Positions 42,902 through 51,726 of a DNA stretch of 64,000 nt are shown here, piece by piece. Numbering within the stretch: the stretch's first letter is position 1; every line of letters starts with the position of its first letter. The notes under the pieces were generated by a model. That model was not told the origin of the DNA. It was given only the letters and a program-made list of their open reading frames with translations, and did not search any database. A program made the position numbers and the translations under genes. The DNA lies in contig JAUNGM010000006.1 of NCBI GenBank assembly GCA_030524545.1, positions 62,001 to 126,000 of the forward strand, given 5' to 3'. This DNA is from Eubacteriales bacterium (lineage in GTDB: Bacteria > Bacillota > Clostridia > Lachnospirales > Lachnospiraceae).

Positions 42902-44769
42902 GTATCGCTTGTAGAGATGACCTGTTAATGAAACAGGAAGAAGTGAAAAAAACTTTAGAAACTTATACCTGCCGTGTCCTCGTCTGTTCCGGTACCGGAT
43001 GTATCGCGTCCGGTTCACAGAAGATTTATGACGAGATGGTCAGATTATGTGCAGATATTGACGGCGTGAAGGTAGAAATGCAGAAAGATGTTCCACATGT
43101 CGGCGTTGTGAAAACAGGCTGCCAGGGCCTTTGCGAGCTTGGGCCTCTGATGCGCATTGAGCCGTATGATTATCAGTATGTACACGTTCAGATCGAAGAC
43201 TGCAAGGAAATCGTAGAGAAAACGATCCTCAACGGCCAGCCGATCGAGCGTCTGTTCTATAAACATAATAATGAAGTCTGTCAGCATCCGGATGATATTC
43301 CTTTCCTGAACCAGCAGACCAGAATCGTTCTGGAAAACTGCGGAAAGATTGATGCGGAATCCATTGACGAATATATTGCAGTGGGCGGTTACACAGCACT
43401 TGCAAAGGCTCTTTTTGATATGGAACCGAAGGATGTTATTGACGAAGTGACCAAGTCCGGTCTGCGCGGCCGAGGCGGCGCCGGCTTCCCGGCAGGCAAG
43501 AAATGGGGCCAGGTAGCACGCCAGAAAGAAAAAGTCCGCTACGTAGTCTGCAACGGTGACGAAGGTGACCCGGGTGCATTCATGGACGGTTCCGTAATGG
43601 AAGGCGATCCGTATAAGATGATCGAAGGTATGACCATCGCTGCTTATGCGGTAGGCGCAGAGAACGGTTATATCTATGTACGTGCAGAATATCCCATGTC
43701 TGTAAAACGTCTCCGCATGGCTATCGAGCAGGCAGAGGCTTACGGACTCCTGGGTGACAATATCCTTGGATCAGGCGTGAATTTCCATTTACATATCAAC
43801 CGCGGCGCAGGCGCTTTCGTATGCGGTGAAGGTTCTGCCCTGACGGCATCTATCGAAGGAAACAGAGGTATGCCTCGAGTAAAACCGCCTCGTACTGTTG
43901 AAAAAGGCCTTTGGGAAAAACCAACCGTCCTGAACAACGTAGAAACCTATGCAAACGTTCCGAAGATCATCCTTCAGGGCGCTGACTGGTTCCGCACCAT
44001 CGGAACAGAGGGAAGCCCGGGAACCAAGACCTTCTCCCTGACAGGCGCAATTGAGAACACCGGACTTATTGAGGTTCCGATGGGAACCAACCTTCGTCAT
44101 ATTATCTATGATATCGGCGGCGGATTAAAGAGCGGCGCTGCATTTAAGGGCGTACAGATCGGCGGCCCGTCCGGCGGATGTCTGATTGAGGATCAGCTTG
44201 ATCAGCCACTGGATTTCGATTCCGTGAAGAAACTTGACGCCATCATGGGTTCCGGCGGACTTGTTGTTATGGATGAAAACACCTGTATGGTTGAGGTTGC
44301 CAGATTCTTCATGAGCTTTACCCAGCGTGAGAGCTGCGGCAAATGTGTGCCGTGCCGTGAGGGAACAAAGCGCATGCTTGAAATCCTGGAAAAAATTGTA
44401 GCAGGCAAGGGCGAGATGTCTGACCTTGACGAGCTGGAAGAACTTGCAAGAATGGTACAGAGCATGGCTCTCTGCGGCCTTGGCAAGAGCGCTCCGCTTC
44501 CTGTAATCAGTACCCTGAAACGCTTCCGCAGCGAGTACGAAGAGCATATCAAAGATAAGAAGTGCCGTGCGAAGGTTTGTACCGCGCTCCGTCAGTTCCA
44601 TATTAATCCGGAATTCTGTATCGGATGCGGCAAATGTGCGAAGAACTGCCCGGCAGGAGCAATCCACGGCAAGATCAAGAATCCATATAAGATTGACAAT
44701 GACCTTTGTATCAAGTGTGGTGCATGTAAAGATAACTGTAACTTTGATGCAGTTTATGTGGAAGCATAG
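42898..44769 (+). CDS. hydB: Electron-bifurcating [FeFe] hydrogenase, NuoF-like flavin subunit
   Basis: A 623-residue subunit holding FMN and the NAD(H) site. It has an N-terminal thioredoxin-like [2Fe-2S] domain (CSGTGCIASG, TGCQGLCELGP), the NuoF core with RGRGGAGFPAGKKWG (NAD and FMN glycine-rich loop) and NGDEGDPGAFMD, the SLBB-type region, the ESCGKCVPCREG [4Fe-4S] site and a C-terminal two-cluster ferredoxin domain (CIGCGKCAKNCP, CIKCGACKDNC). This is the HydB architecture of Thermotoga-type bifurcating hydrogenases. Confidence 0.95.
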   Translation: MSIACRDDLLMKQEEVKKTLETYTCRVLVCSGTGCIASGSQKIYDEMVRLCADIDGVKVEMQKDVPHVGVVKTGCQGLCELGPLMRIEPYDYQYVHVQIEDCKEIVEKTILNGQPIERLFYKHNNEVCQHPDDIPFLNQQTRIVLENCGKIDAESIDEYIAVGGYTALAKALFDMEPKDVIDEVTKSGLRGRGGAGFPAGKKWGQVARQKEKVRYVVCNGDEGDPGAFMDGSVMEGDPYKMIEGMTIAAYAVGAENGYIYVRAEYPMSVKRLRMAIEQAEAYGLLGDNILGSGVNFHLHINRGAGAFVCGEGSALTASIEGNRGMPRVKPPRTVEKGLWEKPTVLNNVETYANVPKIILQGADWFRTIGTEGSPGTKTFSLTGAIENTGLIEVPMGTNLRHIIYDIGGGLKSGAAFKGVQIGGPSGGCLIEDQLDQPLDFDSVKKLDAIMGSGGLVVMDENTCMVEVARFFMSFTQRESCGKCVPCREGTKRMLEILEKIVAGKGEMSDLDELEELARMVQSMALCGLGKSAPLPVISTLKRFRSEYEEHIKDKKCRAKVCTALRQFHINPEFCIGCGKCAKNCPAGAIHGKIKNPYKIDNDLCIKCGACKDNCNFDAVYVEA

Positions 44770-44784
44770 AAGGGAGGATATACT

Positions 44785-46473
44785 ATGGGAACCATGACAA
44801 TTGACGGTAGAAAAGTCGAATTTACCAATGAAAGAAATGTCCTGACCGTTATCCGTAACGCAGGAATTGATCTTCCGACATTGTGCTACCATTCCGAGTT
44901 ATCCACTTTCGGCGCATGCCGTCTGTGTACGGTAGAAGATGACAGAGGCAAGACATTTGCTTCCTGTTCAGAGGAACCAAGAGACGGAATGGTAATTTAT
45001 ACAAATACAGGAAAACTGAGAAAATACAGAAAACTGATTGTGGAGCTGCTGCTTGCGTCCCACTGCCGTGACTGTACTACCTGCCGCAAGAGCGGAGAAT
45101 GTAAGCTGCAGGATCTGGCACATAAGCTGGGCGTACGTGAGATTCGCTTCAATAATTACAAAGAAGAGCATCCGATTGATTTCTCTTCTCCATCCATCGT
45201 ACGTGATCCGAACAAATGTATCCAGTGCGGCAACTGTGTGCGTGCCTGTGAAGAATTACAGGGAATCGGTGTTCTCGGATTTGCTCATCGTGGAACAGAA
45301 GCGATTGCCACCACCGCATTCGACAGACCGATTGCAACGACCGACTGTGTAAACTGCGGCCAGTGCCGTGTATTCTGTCCGACCGGAGCAATCACCATCC
45401 GCTCCAACAGAACCGATGTATGGGATGCACTTTCCGACAAAGATGTACGTGTAATTGCACAGATTGCTCCTTCTGTACGTGTGGCTGTAGGCGATCACTT
45501 CGGACTGCCCAAGGGCAAGAGCGTTATGGGAAGAATCGTAAACGCGCTTCATAAGATGGGATTTGATGAGGTTTACGATACCAACTTCAGTGCCGATCTG
45601 ACGATCATGGAAGAAACAGCAGAATTTTTGAAGAGAGTGGAGACAGGCGGCAAGATGCCTCTTCTGACCTCCTGCTGTCCGGCCTGGGTGAAATTTATCA
45701 CAGACCAGTACAAGGATTATATCCCGAACCTGTCCACCTGCCGTTCACCGCAGGGAATGCTTTCCGCGGTCATTAAAGAATACTATCGTGATCCGGAGAG
45801 GGCACAGGGCAAAAAGACCGTTGTGGTATCCATTATGCCGTGTACCGCTAAGAAATACGAAGCAAACCGTCCGAACAGCTATACCAAGGGCGAAAAAGAT
45901 ACCGATATCGTTATTACCACCACCGAATTGATCCGCATGATCCAGGAATACGGTCTGGATCTCTCCAAGCTGGAAGCAGAAGCATGCGATATGCCGTTTG
46001 GCTATGGCTCCGGCGGCGGTGTGATCTTTGGTGTGACAGGTGGTGTGACAGAAGCAGTTCTGCGCCGCTTAAGTCCTGACCACAGTGCGGAATCACTGCA
46101 GACCATTGCAGACTGCGGTGTGCGCGGTACCGATGGAATCAAGGAATTTGTTGTACCATATAACGGAATTGACGTAAAGATCTGCGTTGTCAATGGTCTT
46201 GCCAATGCAAGAATCGTGATGGACCGCGTAAAGAACGGAGAAGCCGAATATCATCTGATCGAAGTTATGGCATGCCGCCGCGGCTGTATCATGGGCGGAG
46301 GACAGCCTACGGGTGCAGGCGACAGAACAAAGGCAGCCAGAGCGCAGGGCATCTACAATGCAGATAAGGCAAGCATCATCAAGAAGTGCGATGAGAATCC
46401 GCTGATTCACGGTCTGTATGACGGAATCCTTAAGGGCAAAGAGCACGAACTTCTTCATAACGAATTCTATTAA
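44785..46473 (+). CDS. hydA: Electron-bifurcating [FeFe] hydrogenase, catalytic subunit
   Basis: A 562-residue group A3-like catalytic subunit that would oxidise or evolve H2, splitting electrons between NAD+ and ferredoxin. The N-terminal [2Fe-2S] domain has C34, C45 and C48 (LCYHSELSTFGACRLC). It is followed by a His-containing [4Fe-4S] site (HCRDCTTCRKSGEC), two ferredoxin clusters (CIQCGNCVRAC, CVNCGQCRVFCP) and the H-cluster domain with TSCCPAWVKF, MPCTAKK and EVMACRRGCIMGGGQ. It is somewhat shorter than the 645-residue Thermotoga HydA, which has an extra C-terminal domain. Confidence 0.95.
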   Translation: MGTMTIDGRKVEFTNERNVLTVIRNAGIDLPTLCYHSELSTFGACRLCTVEDDRGKTFASCSEEPRDGMVIYTNTGKLRKYRKLIVELLLASHCRDCTTCRKSGECKLQDLAHKLGVREIRFNNYKEEHPIDFSSPSIVRDPNKCIQCGNCVRACEELQGIGVLGFAHRGTEAIATTAFDRPIATTDCVNCGQCRVFCPTGAITIRSNRTDVWDALSDKDVRVIAQIAPSVRVAVGDHFGLPKGKSVMGRIVNALHKMGFDEVYDTNFSADLTIMEETAEFLKRVETGGKMPLLTSCCPAWVKFITDQYKDYIPNLSTCRSPQGMLSAVIKEYYRDPERAQGKKTVVVSIMPCTAKKYEANRPNSYTKGEKDTDIVITTTELIRMIQEYGLDLSKLEAEACDMPFGYGSGGGVIFGVTGGVTEAVLRRLSPDHSAESLQTIADCGVRGTDGIKEFVVPYNGIDVKICVVNGLANARIVMDRVKNGEAEYHLIEVMACRRGCIMGGGQPTGAGDRTKAARAQGIYNADKASIIKKCDENPLIHGLYDGILKGKEHELLHNEFY

Positions 46474-46535
46474 TGAATATCGCGATTCTGGGATGAAAAG
46501 GTATTTTGTCTCACAATATCGAAAAAGTGATCGGG

Positions 46536-46560
46536 CGGCCGCAGAAATGCGGCCGTCTTT
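46536..46560 (+). terminator. Intrinsic terminator of the HydCBA operon
   Basis: CGGCCGCA, loop GAAA, TGCGGCCG, then TCTTTC. Confidence 0.85.
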
Positions 46561-46674
46561 CAAATTGCCGAAAAGCGATTTTGTAAAGACAGAATAAGAA
46601 TGAACGGACACCCCTTTGCATATACATATAACAATACATGCGATTGTGTAAATCTATGCAAGGGGGCTTTTATT

Positions 46675-48144
46675 ATGGAAAACTTTCAGGTTTACCGGGA
46701 TATCCAGGCGCGGACCGGCGGTGATATATACATAGGTGTTGTAGGCCCTGTCCGTACCGGAAAATCCACTTTTATCCGAAGATTCATGGAACTGACGGCA
46801 CTTGCCGGTATGGAGCTGGAGAAACAGGCAGAGGTACGTGACCAGCTTCCCTTAAGCGGCGCAGGCAGGCTGATTACAACCGTGGAGCCTAAATTTATCC
46901 CCAAAGAGGCGGTGCCTGTCCTTTTGGGCGGTGAGCAGCAGGTAAAGGTCAAGCTTATCGACTGCGTGGGATTTCTTGTAAAGGATGCATCCGGCCATGT
47001 AGAAGAAGGACGGGAGCGTATGGTCAAGACTCCCTGGTTTGAAAAGGAGATTCCCTTTCACGAAGCTGCGCAGCTTGGTACACGGAAAGTTATTCAGGAA
47101 CATTCCACCATTGGTCTGGTCATTACAACGGATGGTACTTTCGGTGAGCTTCCCAGAGAAAATTTTGTGGAAGCAGAAGAAAAAACAGTCAGTGAACTGA
47201 AGAAGCAGGGCAAGCCTTTCCTGATCCTTGTAAATTCCCAGACACCATATAAAGAAGAGACACTTGCCCTTGCCAGGGAACTGCAGGAAAAGTATATGGT
47301 AACTGCCATTACGGCCAATTGTGAACAGCTTCGCAGGGAAGATGTTCCAAGAATTCTGGAAAACATTCTGTATGAGTTCCCGGTAAGCGAAATTCAGTAT
47401 TTTATCCCCAAATGGGTGGAAATGCTTTCCGGGGAGCATGAGCTGAAGAACCAGCTTATCATGCAGATTAAGGAAAGAATGCAAAAGCTCTGCCATATTC
47501 GGGATATTACCAGAGAATCCATTCAGTTGAACGGTCCGTATGTACAGGATACAATGCTGGAAAATGTCAGCCTGTCCAATGGATGCGTAAAAATCCGGGT
47601 CCGGATAGACGAAAAGTATTACTATCAGCTTCTAAGCGAAATGTGTGGTGTCAGGATGGCAGGAGAATATGATCTGATCCATACTATCCGGGAGCTGTCC
47701 GACATGCGTGAACAGTATGTAAAAGTCCGGGCGGCTTTAGAAGCGGTCAGAGGAAGCGGATACGGGGTAGTTGTTCCGGAACTTGATGAAATTAAGATGG
47801 AAGAACCAACCGTAATCCGGCAGGGGAATAAGTTCGGCGTAAAGATACGATCCAAAAGTCCCTCGATCCACATGATCAAAGCAAACATCGAAACGGAAAT
47901 CGCGCCTATCGTAGGCACAGAGCAGCAGGCAAAAGATCTGATCCAGTATATAGGAGAGAGCAGTGAAAGAGGAGAAAGTGTCTGGGAGACCAACATTTTC
48001 GGCAAATCAATCGAACAGCTGGTACAGGATGGCATACGAAGCAAAATCACTGCCATTACGGAAGAAAGTCAGGTAAAACTTCAGGATACCATGCAAAAGA
48101 TTGTGAATGACAGCAAGGGCGGACTTGTGTGTATCATAATATGA
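46675..48144 (+). CDS. spoIVA: Stage IV sporulation protein A
   Basis: A 489-residue ATPase that polymerises on the forespore surface as the base layer of the spore coat. The Walker A loop GPVRTGKST is at residues 24-32, and LPLSGAGRLITTVEPKFIP, IDCVGF and TDGTFGELPRENF are family marks. The C-terminus SKGGLVCIII fits the conserved SpoIVA end. Length is close to the B. subtilis protein (492). Start: ATG 46675 with AAGGGGGC; an in-frame ATG 46600 lies in the leader. A CATATACAT sequence upstream might be part of a sigma-E promoter. It shows that the organism is a spore former or descends from one. Confidence 0.96.
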   Translation: MENFQVYRDIQARTGGDIYIGVVGPVRTGKSTFIRRFMELTALAGMELEKQAEVRDQLPLSGAGRLITTVEPKFIPKEAVPVLLGGEQQVKVKLIDCVGFLVKDASGHVEEGRERMVKTPWFEKEIPFHEAAQLGTRKVIQEHSTIGLVITTDGTFGELPRENFVEAEEKTVSELKKQGKPFLILVNSQTPYKEETLALARELQEKYMVTAITANCEQLRREDVPRILENILYEFPVSEIQYFIPKWVEMLSGEHELKNQLIMQIKERMQKLCHIRDITRESIQLNGPYVQDTMLENVSLSNGCVKIRVRIDEKYYYQLLSEMCGVRMAGEYDLIHTIRELSDMREQYVKVRAALEAVRGSGYGVVVPELDEIKMEEPTVIRQGNKFGVKIRSKSPSIHMIKANIETEIAPIVGTEQQAKDLIQYIGESSERGESVWETNIFGKSIEQLVQDGIRSKITAITEESQVKLQDTMQKIVNDSKGGLVCIII

Positions 48145-48155
48145 AAAAAATTGAA

Positions 48156-48179
48156 AAATTTCGAGATTTTTCGAAATTT
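48156..48179. promoter_or_regulatory. Perfect 9-bp inverted repeat after spoIVA
   Basis: AAATTTCGA (48156-48164) and TCGAAATTT (48171-48179) with a 6-base loop, preceded by an A run. It may be a weak terminator or an operator for the downstream regulator. Confidence 0.4.
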
Positions 48180-48290
48180 CCTTCGTATTACTAATGTATA
48201 AGGTAATAATCTGGCTGAAAAAAAGTTTAAAATAATATTATTCAGCGGAGATCAGAAAAGAAATACACCAGGAAACGGGGGAAAGTACCA

Positions 48291-48533
48291 ATGAGAGAAC
48301 AGAAGCTGCTGGCCGAAAGGATCAAAACACTTTGCGAAGAGAGAAAAATGTCCTATTATCTTTTGTCGTACAAATCTACGGTACCAATTACGACGATTAT
48401 GAACATCATCCACTGTACTACGAAGAATCCGGGAATTTTTACTATCATCAAGCTGTGTGATGGATTAGGTATTACGATTCAGGAATTCTTTAAGACAGAT
48501 GAATTTCAAAATATTGAACGAGAGGCAGATTGA
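48291..48533 (+). CDS. Small XRE-family helix-turn-helix regulator
   Basis: An 80-residue DNA-binding protein. The whole chain is a Cro/C1-type HTH: LAERIKTLCEERKMSYYLLSYKSTVPITTIMNII with the recognition helix at about 31-45, then IKLCDGLGITIQEFF. No effector domain is present. It lies between spoIVA and the surface-polymer locus and has its own terminator, so it could regulate either or itself. RBS CGGGGGAAAG is weak. Confidence 0.88.
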   Translation: MREQKLLAERIKTLCEERKMSYYLLSYKSTVPITTIMNIIHCTTKNPGIFTIIKLCDGLGITIQEFFKTDEFQNIEREAD

Positions 48534-48551
48534 TCAATATGCCATGTATGG

Positions 48552-48580
48552 CCGGGGAATCCACCAATTCCCCGGTTCTT
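48552..48580 (+). terminator. Intrinsic terminator after the XRE regulator
   Basis: CCGGGGAAT, a 5-base loop and ATTCCCCGG followed by TTCTTG. Confidence 0.8.
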
Positions 48581-48692
48581 GTCTTCGGAGATACCTGAAA
48601 CGCAGGTTCTGCGAATTTTTTTTGCGTGAACGGAAAACGAGACAAAATTGTGCCGTTTTTTTGTTCAAAATCAGGTACGTGGTCTTAAAAAC

Positions 48693-48721
48693 TTGCAAAC
48701 AGGCTGAGATATTGCTATAAT
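48693..48721 (+). promoter_or_regulatory. Upstream promoter of the surface-polymer locus
   Basis: TTGCAA (48693-48698), a 17-base spacer and TATAAT (48716-48721). Confidence 0.65.
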
Positions 48722-48813
48722 AATAAAATGTGTATGTGAATGTTTTACATTTTTATGATGCATAAAATGGCAAAAATAGATAGAATTGTGACTTAATTTG
48801 TATGGAAATAACA

Positions 48814-48842
48814 TTGACTAAAATGTAAATAAAGTTTATCAT
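48814..48842 (+). promoter_or_regulatory. Second promoter of the surface-polymer locus
   Basis: TTGACT (48814-48819), a 17-base spacer and TATCAT (48837-48842), 48 bases before ATG 48890. Confidence 0.6.
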
Positions 48843-48889
48843 AAAAGAAATAAAGATTTAATGTATGAATAGTGTTGGAGAAGAAAAAT

Positions 48890-50344
48890 ATGTATAAGAA
48901 ATCAGCACAGGGTTGGTTGAAGCATTGGGATTTTATTCTGATGGATGTGGTTTGCCTGCAAATCGCTTTTGTGATTGCGTATCTTTCACGCCTGGGAATC
49001 AGGAACCCATATAACGATCAGCTCTACCGTAACCAGGCAATTGTACTTATTTTCTGTCAGGTTTTTGTAGCCTTTTTTGGTCAGACATTTCGTGATATTT
49101 TAAGGCGCGGATATTATGTGGAGTTTATAAAAACGGTGAAACATGTATGCGCGGTCATGCTCCTTGATATGTTGTATATGTTTATGACCCAGCAATCCGT
49201 TTCCTATTCACGTCTGACATTTATTATTACGGCTGCCGTATATTTCATTCTGGCATATGCTCAGCGTGTAGCATGGAAAGCATTTCTTGTAAAAAGGGGA
49301 AAGGGAACCGCCGGTAAGCGTTCCATGGTTGTCATCACTGTATGGGATACGGCCAGAGATGTATTAAAAAGGCTGGATATTAATCCTTATGATGGTTTTG
49401 CTGTCACCGGAATTGCATTACTTGACAAAAATCTTACCGGGCAGTATATTAGAGGCGTTCCGGTTGTGGGAGATGCAAAGAGCATTAAGGATTATGTGTG
49501 TCGGGAATGGGTAGATGAAGTCTTTGTCAGTATTCCGGATGACGCTGAATATCCCAAGAGCCTTGTCGATGCATTCATCCTCATGGGAGTGACCGTACAT
49601 ATGACGCTTTCTGAAATCGATAAGGTCAGTGCCGGTAAGCAGCATGTAGAGAAAATGGGTGATTATACGGTTCTCACCACCAGCATCAATATGACAACAC
49701 CGAAGCAGCTTCTCTGGAAACGTCTGATCGATATTATGGGAGGTCTGGCAGGATGTCTGTTGACGGGAATTCTGTTTATTTTCGTTGCGCCGGCTATTTA
49801 CATAAAGTCTCCGGGGCCGATCTTCTTCTCGCAGATTCGAATCGGTAAGAACGGAAGGAAGTTTAAGATTTATAAATTCCGAAGTATGTATATGGATGCG
49901 GAGGAGCGTAAGAAGGAACTGATGGAGCAGAACAAGGTGAAGGATGGATTCATGTTCAAGATGGACTTCGATCCCAGAATCATCGGCAGTGAGAAGCTGG
50001 ATAAGAACGGTAACCCCAAGGGCATCGGCAATTTCATCAGAAAAACTTCAATCGATGAATTCCCACAGTTCTGGAATGTGCTGAAGGGCGATATGAGCCT
50101 GGTAGGGACAAGGCCGCCGACAGTAGATGAGTGGGAGAAATACGATCTTCATCATAGAGCTCGAATGGCTATCAAGCCCGGTATTACAGGAATGTGGCAG
50201 GTAAGCGGACGAAGCGATATTACGGATTTTGAAGAAGTTGTTCGTCTGGATACCGAATATATAGAGAACTGGAGCATTGGACTGGATATTAAGATTTTGG
50301 GCAAAACGGTTTTGACGGTGCTTCACAATGATGGTGCGATGTAA
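48890..50344 (+). CDS. Polyprenyl-phosphate glycosyl-1-phosphate transferase (initiating sugar transferase)
   Basis: A 484-residue membrane enzyme that starts repeat-unit assembly by moving a sugar phosphate to undecaprenyl phosphate. The first 130 residues form four hydrophobic helices, then a Rossmann-like CoA_binding_3 domain (VPVVGDAKSIKDYV), then the catalytic bacterial sugar transferase domain from about 285: membrane helix, KSPGPIFFSQIRIGKNGRKFKIYKFRSM, KTSIDEFPQFWNVLKGDMSLVGTRPP and GITGMWQVSGRSD. Start: ATG 48890 with TTGGAGAAG; GTG 48872 is in frame but overlaps that site. It has two possible promoters and begins the locus. Confidence 0.94.
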   Translation: MYKKSAQGWLKHWDFILMDVVCLQIAFVIAYLSRLGIRNPYNDQLYRNQAIVLIFCQVFVAFFGQTFRDILRRGYYVEFIKTVKHVCAVMLLDMLYMFMTQQSVSYSRLTFIITAAVYFILAYAQRVAWKAFLVKRGKGTAGKRSMVVITVWDTARDVLKRLDINPYDGFAVTGIALLDKNLTGQYIRGVPVVGDAKSIKDYVCREWVDEVFVSIPDDAEYPKSLVDAFILMGVTVHMTLSEIDKVSAGKQHVEKMGDYTVLTTSINMTTPKQLLWKRLIDIMGGLAGCLLTGILFIFVAPAIYIKSPGPIFFSQIRIGKNGRKFKIYKFRSMYMDAEERKKELMEQNKVKDGFMFKMDFDPRIIGSEKLDKNGNPKGIGNFIRKTSIDEFPQFWNVLKGDMSLVGTRPPTVDEWEKYDLHHRARMAIKPGITGMWQVSGRSDITDFEEVVRLDTEYIENWSIGLDIKILGKTVLTVLHNDGAM

Positions 50345-50352
50345 GTGACAAT

Positions 50353-50406
50353 ACAAATAATATATTTAACGGCTGGAAGGCTTCCAACCGCTAAATATAT
50401 TATTTG
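50353..50406. terminator. Long near-perfect palindrome between the initiating transferase and rfbA
   Basis: ACAAATAATATATTTA...ACGGCTGGAAG pairs with CTTCCAACCG...TAAATATATTATTTGT over about 25 bp per arm. It would form a very stable hairpin in RNA and may cause partial termination inside the operon. Confidence 0.7.
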
Positions 50407-50443
50407 TGATAAGTAATAAATATAATAAACAGAGGGAGATAGC

Positions 50444-51340
50444 ATGAAAGGAATTATTTTAGCAGGCGGTTCAGGGACAAGACTGTATCCATTGACAAAG
50501 GTAACGTCAAAACAATTGCTGCCTATATACGACAAACCTATGATCTATTATCCGATGTCCGTTTTGATGAATGCGGGTATCCGGGATATTTTGATTATTT
50601 CGACACCAAGCGATACACCGAGATTTCAGGAGCTGCTTGGCAGCGGAGCACAATTTGGCGTGAATTTAACGTATGCCGTACAGCCGTCACCGGATGGCCT
50701 GGCACAGGCTTTCATCATCGGAGCTGATTTTGTTGGTGATGATACGGTTGCTATGGTGTTAGGGGACAATATTTTTGCAGGACATGGTCTGAAGAAACGT
50801 CTGCAGGCCGCCGTACATAATGCAGAGAACGGAAAAGGAGCCACTGTATTTGGATACTATGTAGATGATCCGGAACGGTTCGGTATCGTAGAATTTGATC
50901 AGAACGGACATGCTGTTTCCATAGAAGAAAAGCCGCAGAAACCCAAAAGTAATTATTGCGTAACCGGGCTGTATTTTTACGATAACCGTGTCGTTGAATT
51001 TGCCAAAAATCTGAAACCTTCGGCTCGTGGAGAATTGGAGATCACAGATTTAAACCGCATCTACCTGGAAAAAGGTGATCTGAATGTCGAATTGCTCGGC
51101 CAGGGATTTACGTGGCTGGATACAGGAAGTCATGAGAGTCTGGTGGATGCTACGAACTTTGTAAAAACTGTAGAAAATCATCAGCATCGTAAGATTGCCT
51201 GTCTGGAGGAGATTGCTTACCTGAACGGCTGGATCAGCCGGGAGGAACTGCTTTCTGTCTATGAAGTGATGAAGAAAAACCAGTATGGACAGTATCTGAA
51301 GGATGTGCTGGATGGAAAATATATGGATGCGCTTAGATAG
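50444..51340 (+). CDS. rfbA: Glucose-1-phosphate thymidylyltransferase
   Basis: A 298-residue nucleotidyltransferase making dTDP-glucose from dTTP and glucose 1-phosphate, the first step to dTDP-deoxysugars. The nucleotide signature is [20 protein letters not shown] (residues 8-27), followed by [45 protein letters not shown] and [13 protein letters not shown]. Length is standard. RBS AGAGGGAGA. RfbB, C and D are not in the window. Confidence 0.96.
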   Translation: MKGIILAGGSGTRLYPLTKVTSKQLLPIYDKPMIYYPMSVLMNAGIRDILIISTPSDTPRFQELLGSGAQFGVNLTYAVQPSPDGLAQAFIIGADFVGDDTVAMVLGDNIFAGHGLKKRLQAAVHNAENGKGATVFGYYVDDPERFGIVEFDQNGHAVSIEEKPQKPKSNYCVTGLYFYDNRVVEFAKNLKPSARGELEITDLNRIYLEKGDLNVELLGQGFTWLDTGSHESLVDATNFVKTVENHQHRKIACLEEIAYLNGWISREELLSVYEVMKKNQYGQYLKDVLDGKYMDALR

Positions 51341-51365
51341 ATAAAACATCTTGATCGAAATATGG

Positions 51366-51416
51366 ATGCCTGTTTTAGGGATGGGATAAGTTTTTTGTGA
51401 TTTGTCGAACAGGCAT
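51366..51416 (+). promoter_or_regulatory. Hairpin after rfbA
   Basis: ATGCCTGTT (51366-51374) pairs with AACAGGCAT (51408-51416), followed by TATT. Possible weak terminator. Confidence 0.4.
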
Positions 51417-51453
51417 TATTGGTCATGCGATACGGAAACAGAGAGGAGCAGTT

Positions 51454-51693
51454 ATGATCGGAGAGCTAATTGTGATTGAAGGGCTGGATGGAAGCGGAAA
51501 AATGACCGTAAGGTATCGCGGAGATGAAAGCAAGAAGGATATACATGAGTGTAATCTAGAGTATATGAATTGATCAAAACTGGCTGCAGAGTATTGTGCC
51601 AGGAAACTGGAATGGAAGATTGTTCACAGTGTGAAAGATTGTACAATGCGGAGTATTGAGGAAATACATGACGAAATTGTCTCGTATATCTAA
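51454..51693 (+). pseudogene. Remnant of a dTMP kinase gene (tmk), internally deleted
   Basis: From ATG 51454 (RBS AGAGGAGCAG) the frame reads MIGELIVIEGLDGSGKM, the dTMP-kinase P-loop opening, then meets TGA at 51571 after 39 codons. In the same frame 51574-51693 reads AAEYCARKLEWKIVHSV and MRSIEEIHDEIVSYI, the usual C-terminal end of Lachnospiraceae thymidylate kinases. About 130 middle codons are missing, so it cannot be active. It fills most of the gap between rfbA and the aminotransferase gene. A kinase supplying dTTP beside rfbA would have made sense. Confidence 0.8.
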
Positions 51694-51726
51694 AGAACAT
51701 TGAAGAAGGAATAAAGGAGAAAAAGA

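Larger units (their letters stand above)
48534..48889. other. Intergenic region upstream of the surface-polymer locus
   Basis: About 355 bases without a gene. It holds the regulator's terminator (48552-48580) and two promoter-like sequences (48693-48721 and 48814-48842), leaving an AT-rich leader before the first glycosyl-phosphate transferase. Confidence 0.65.
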
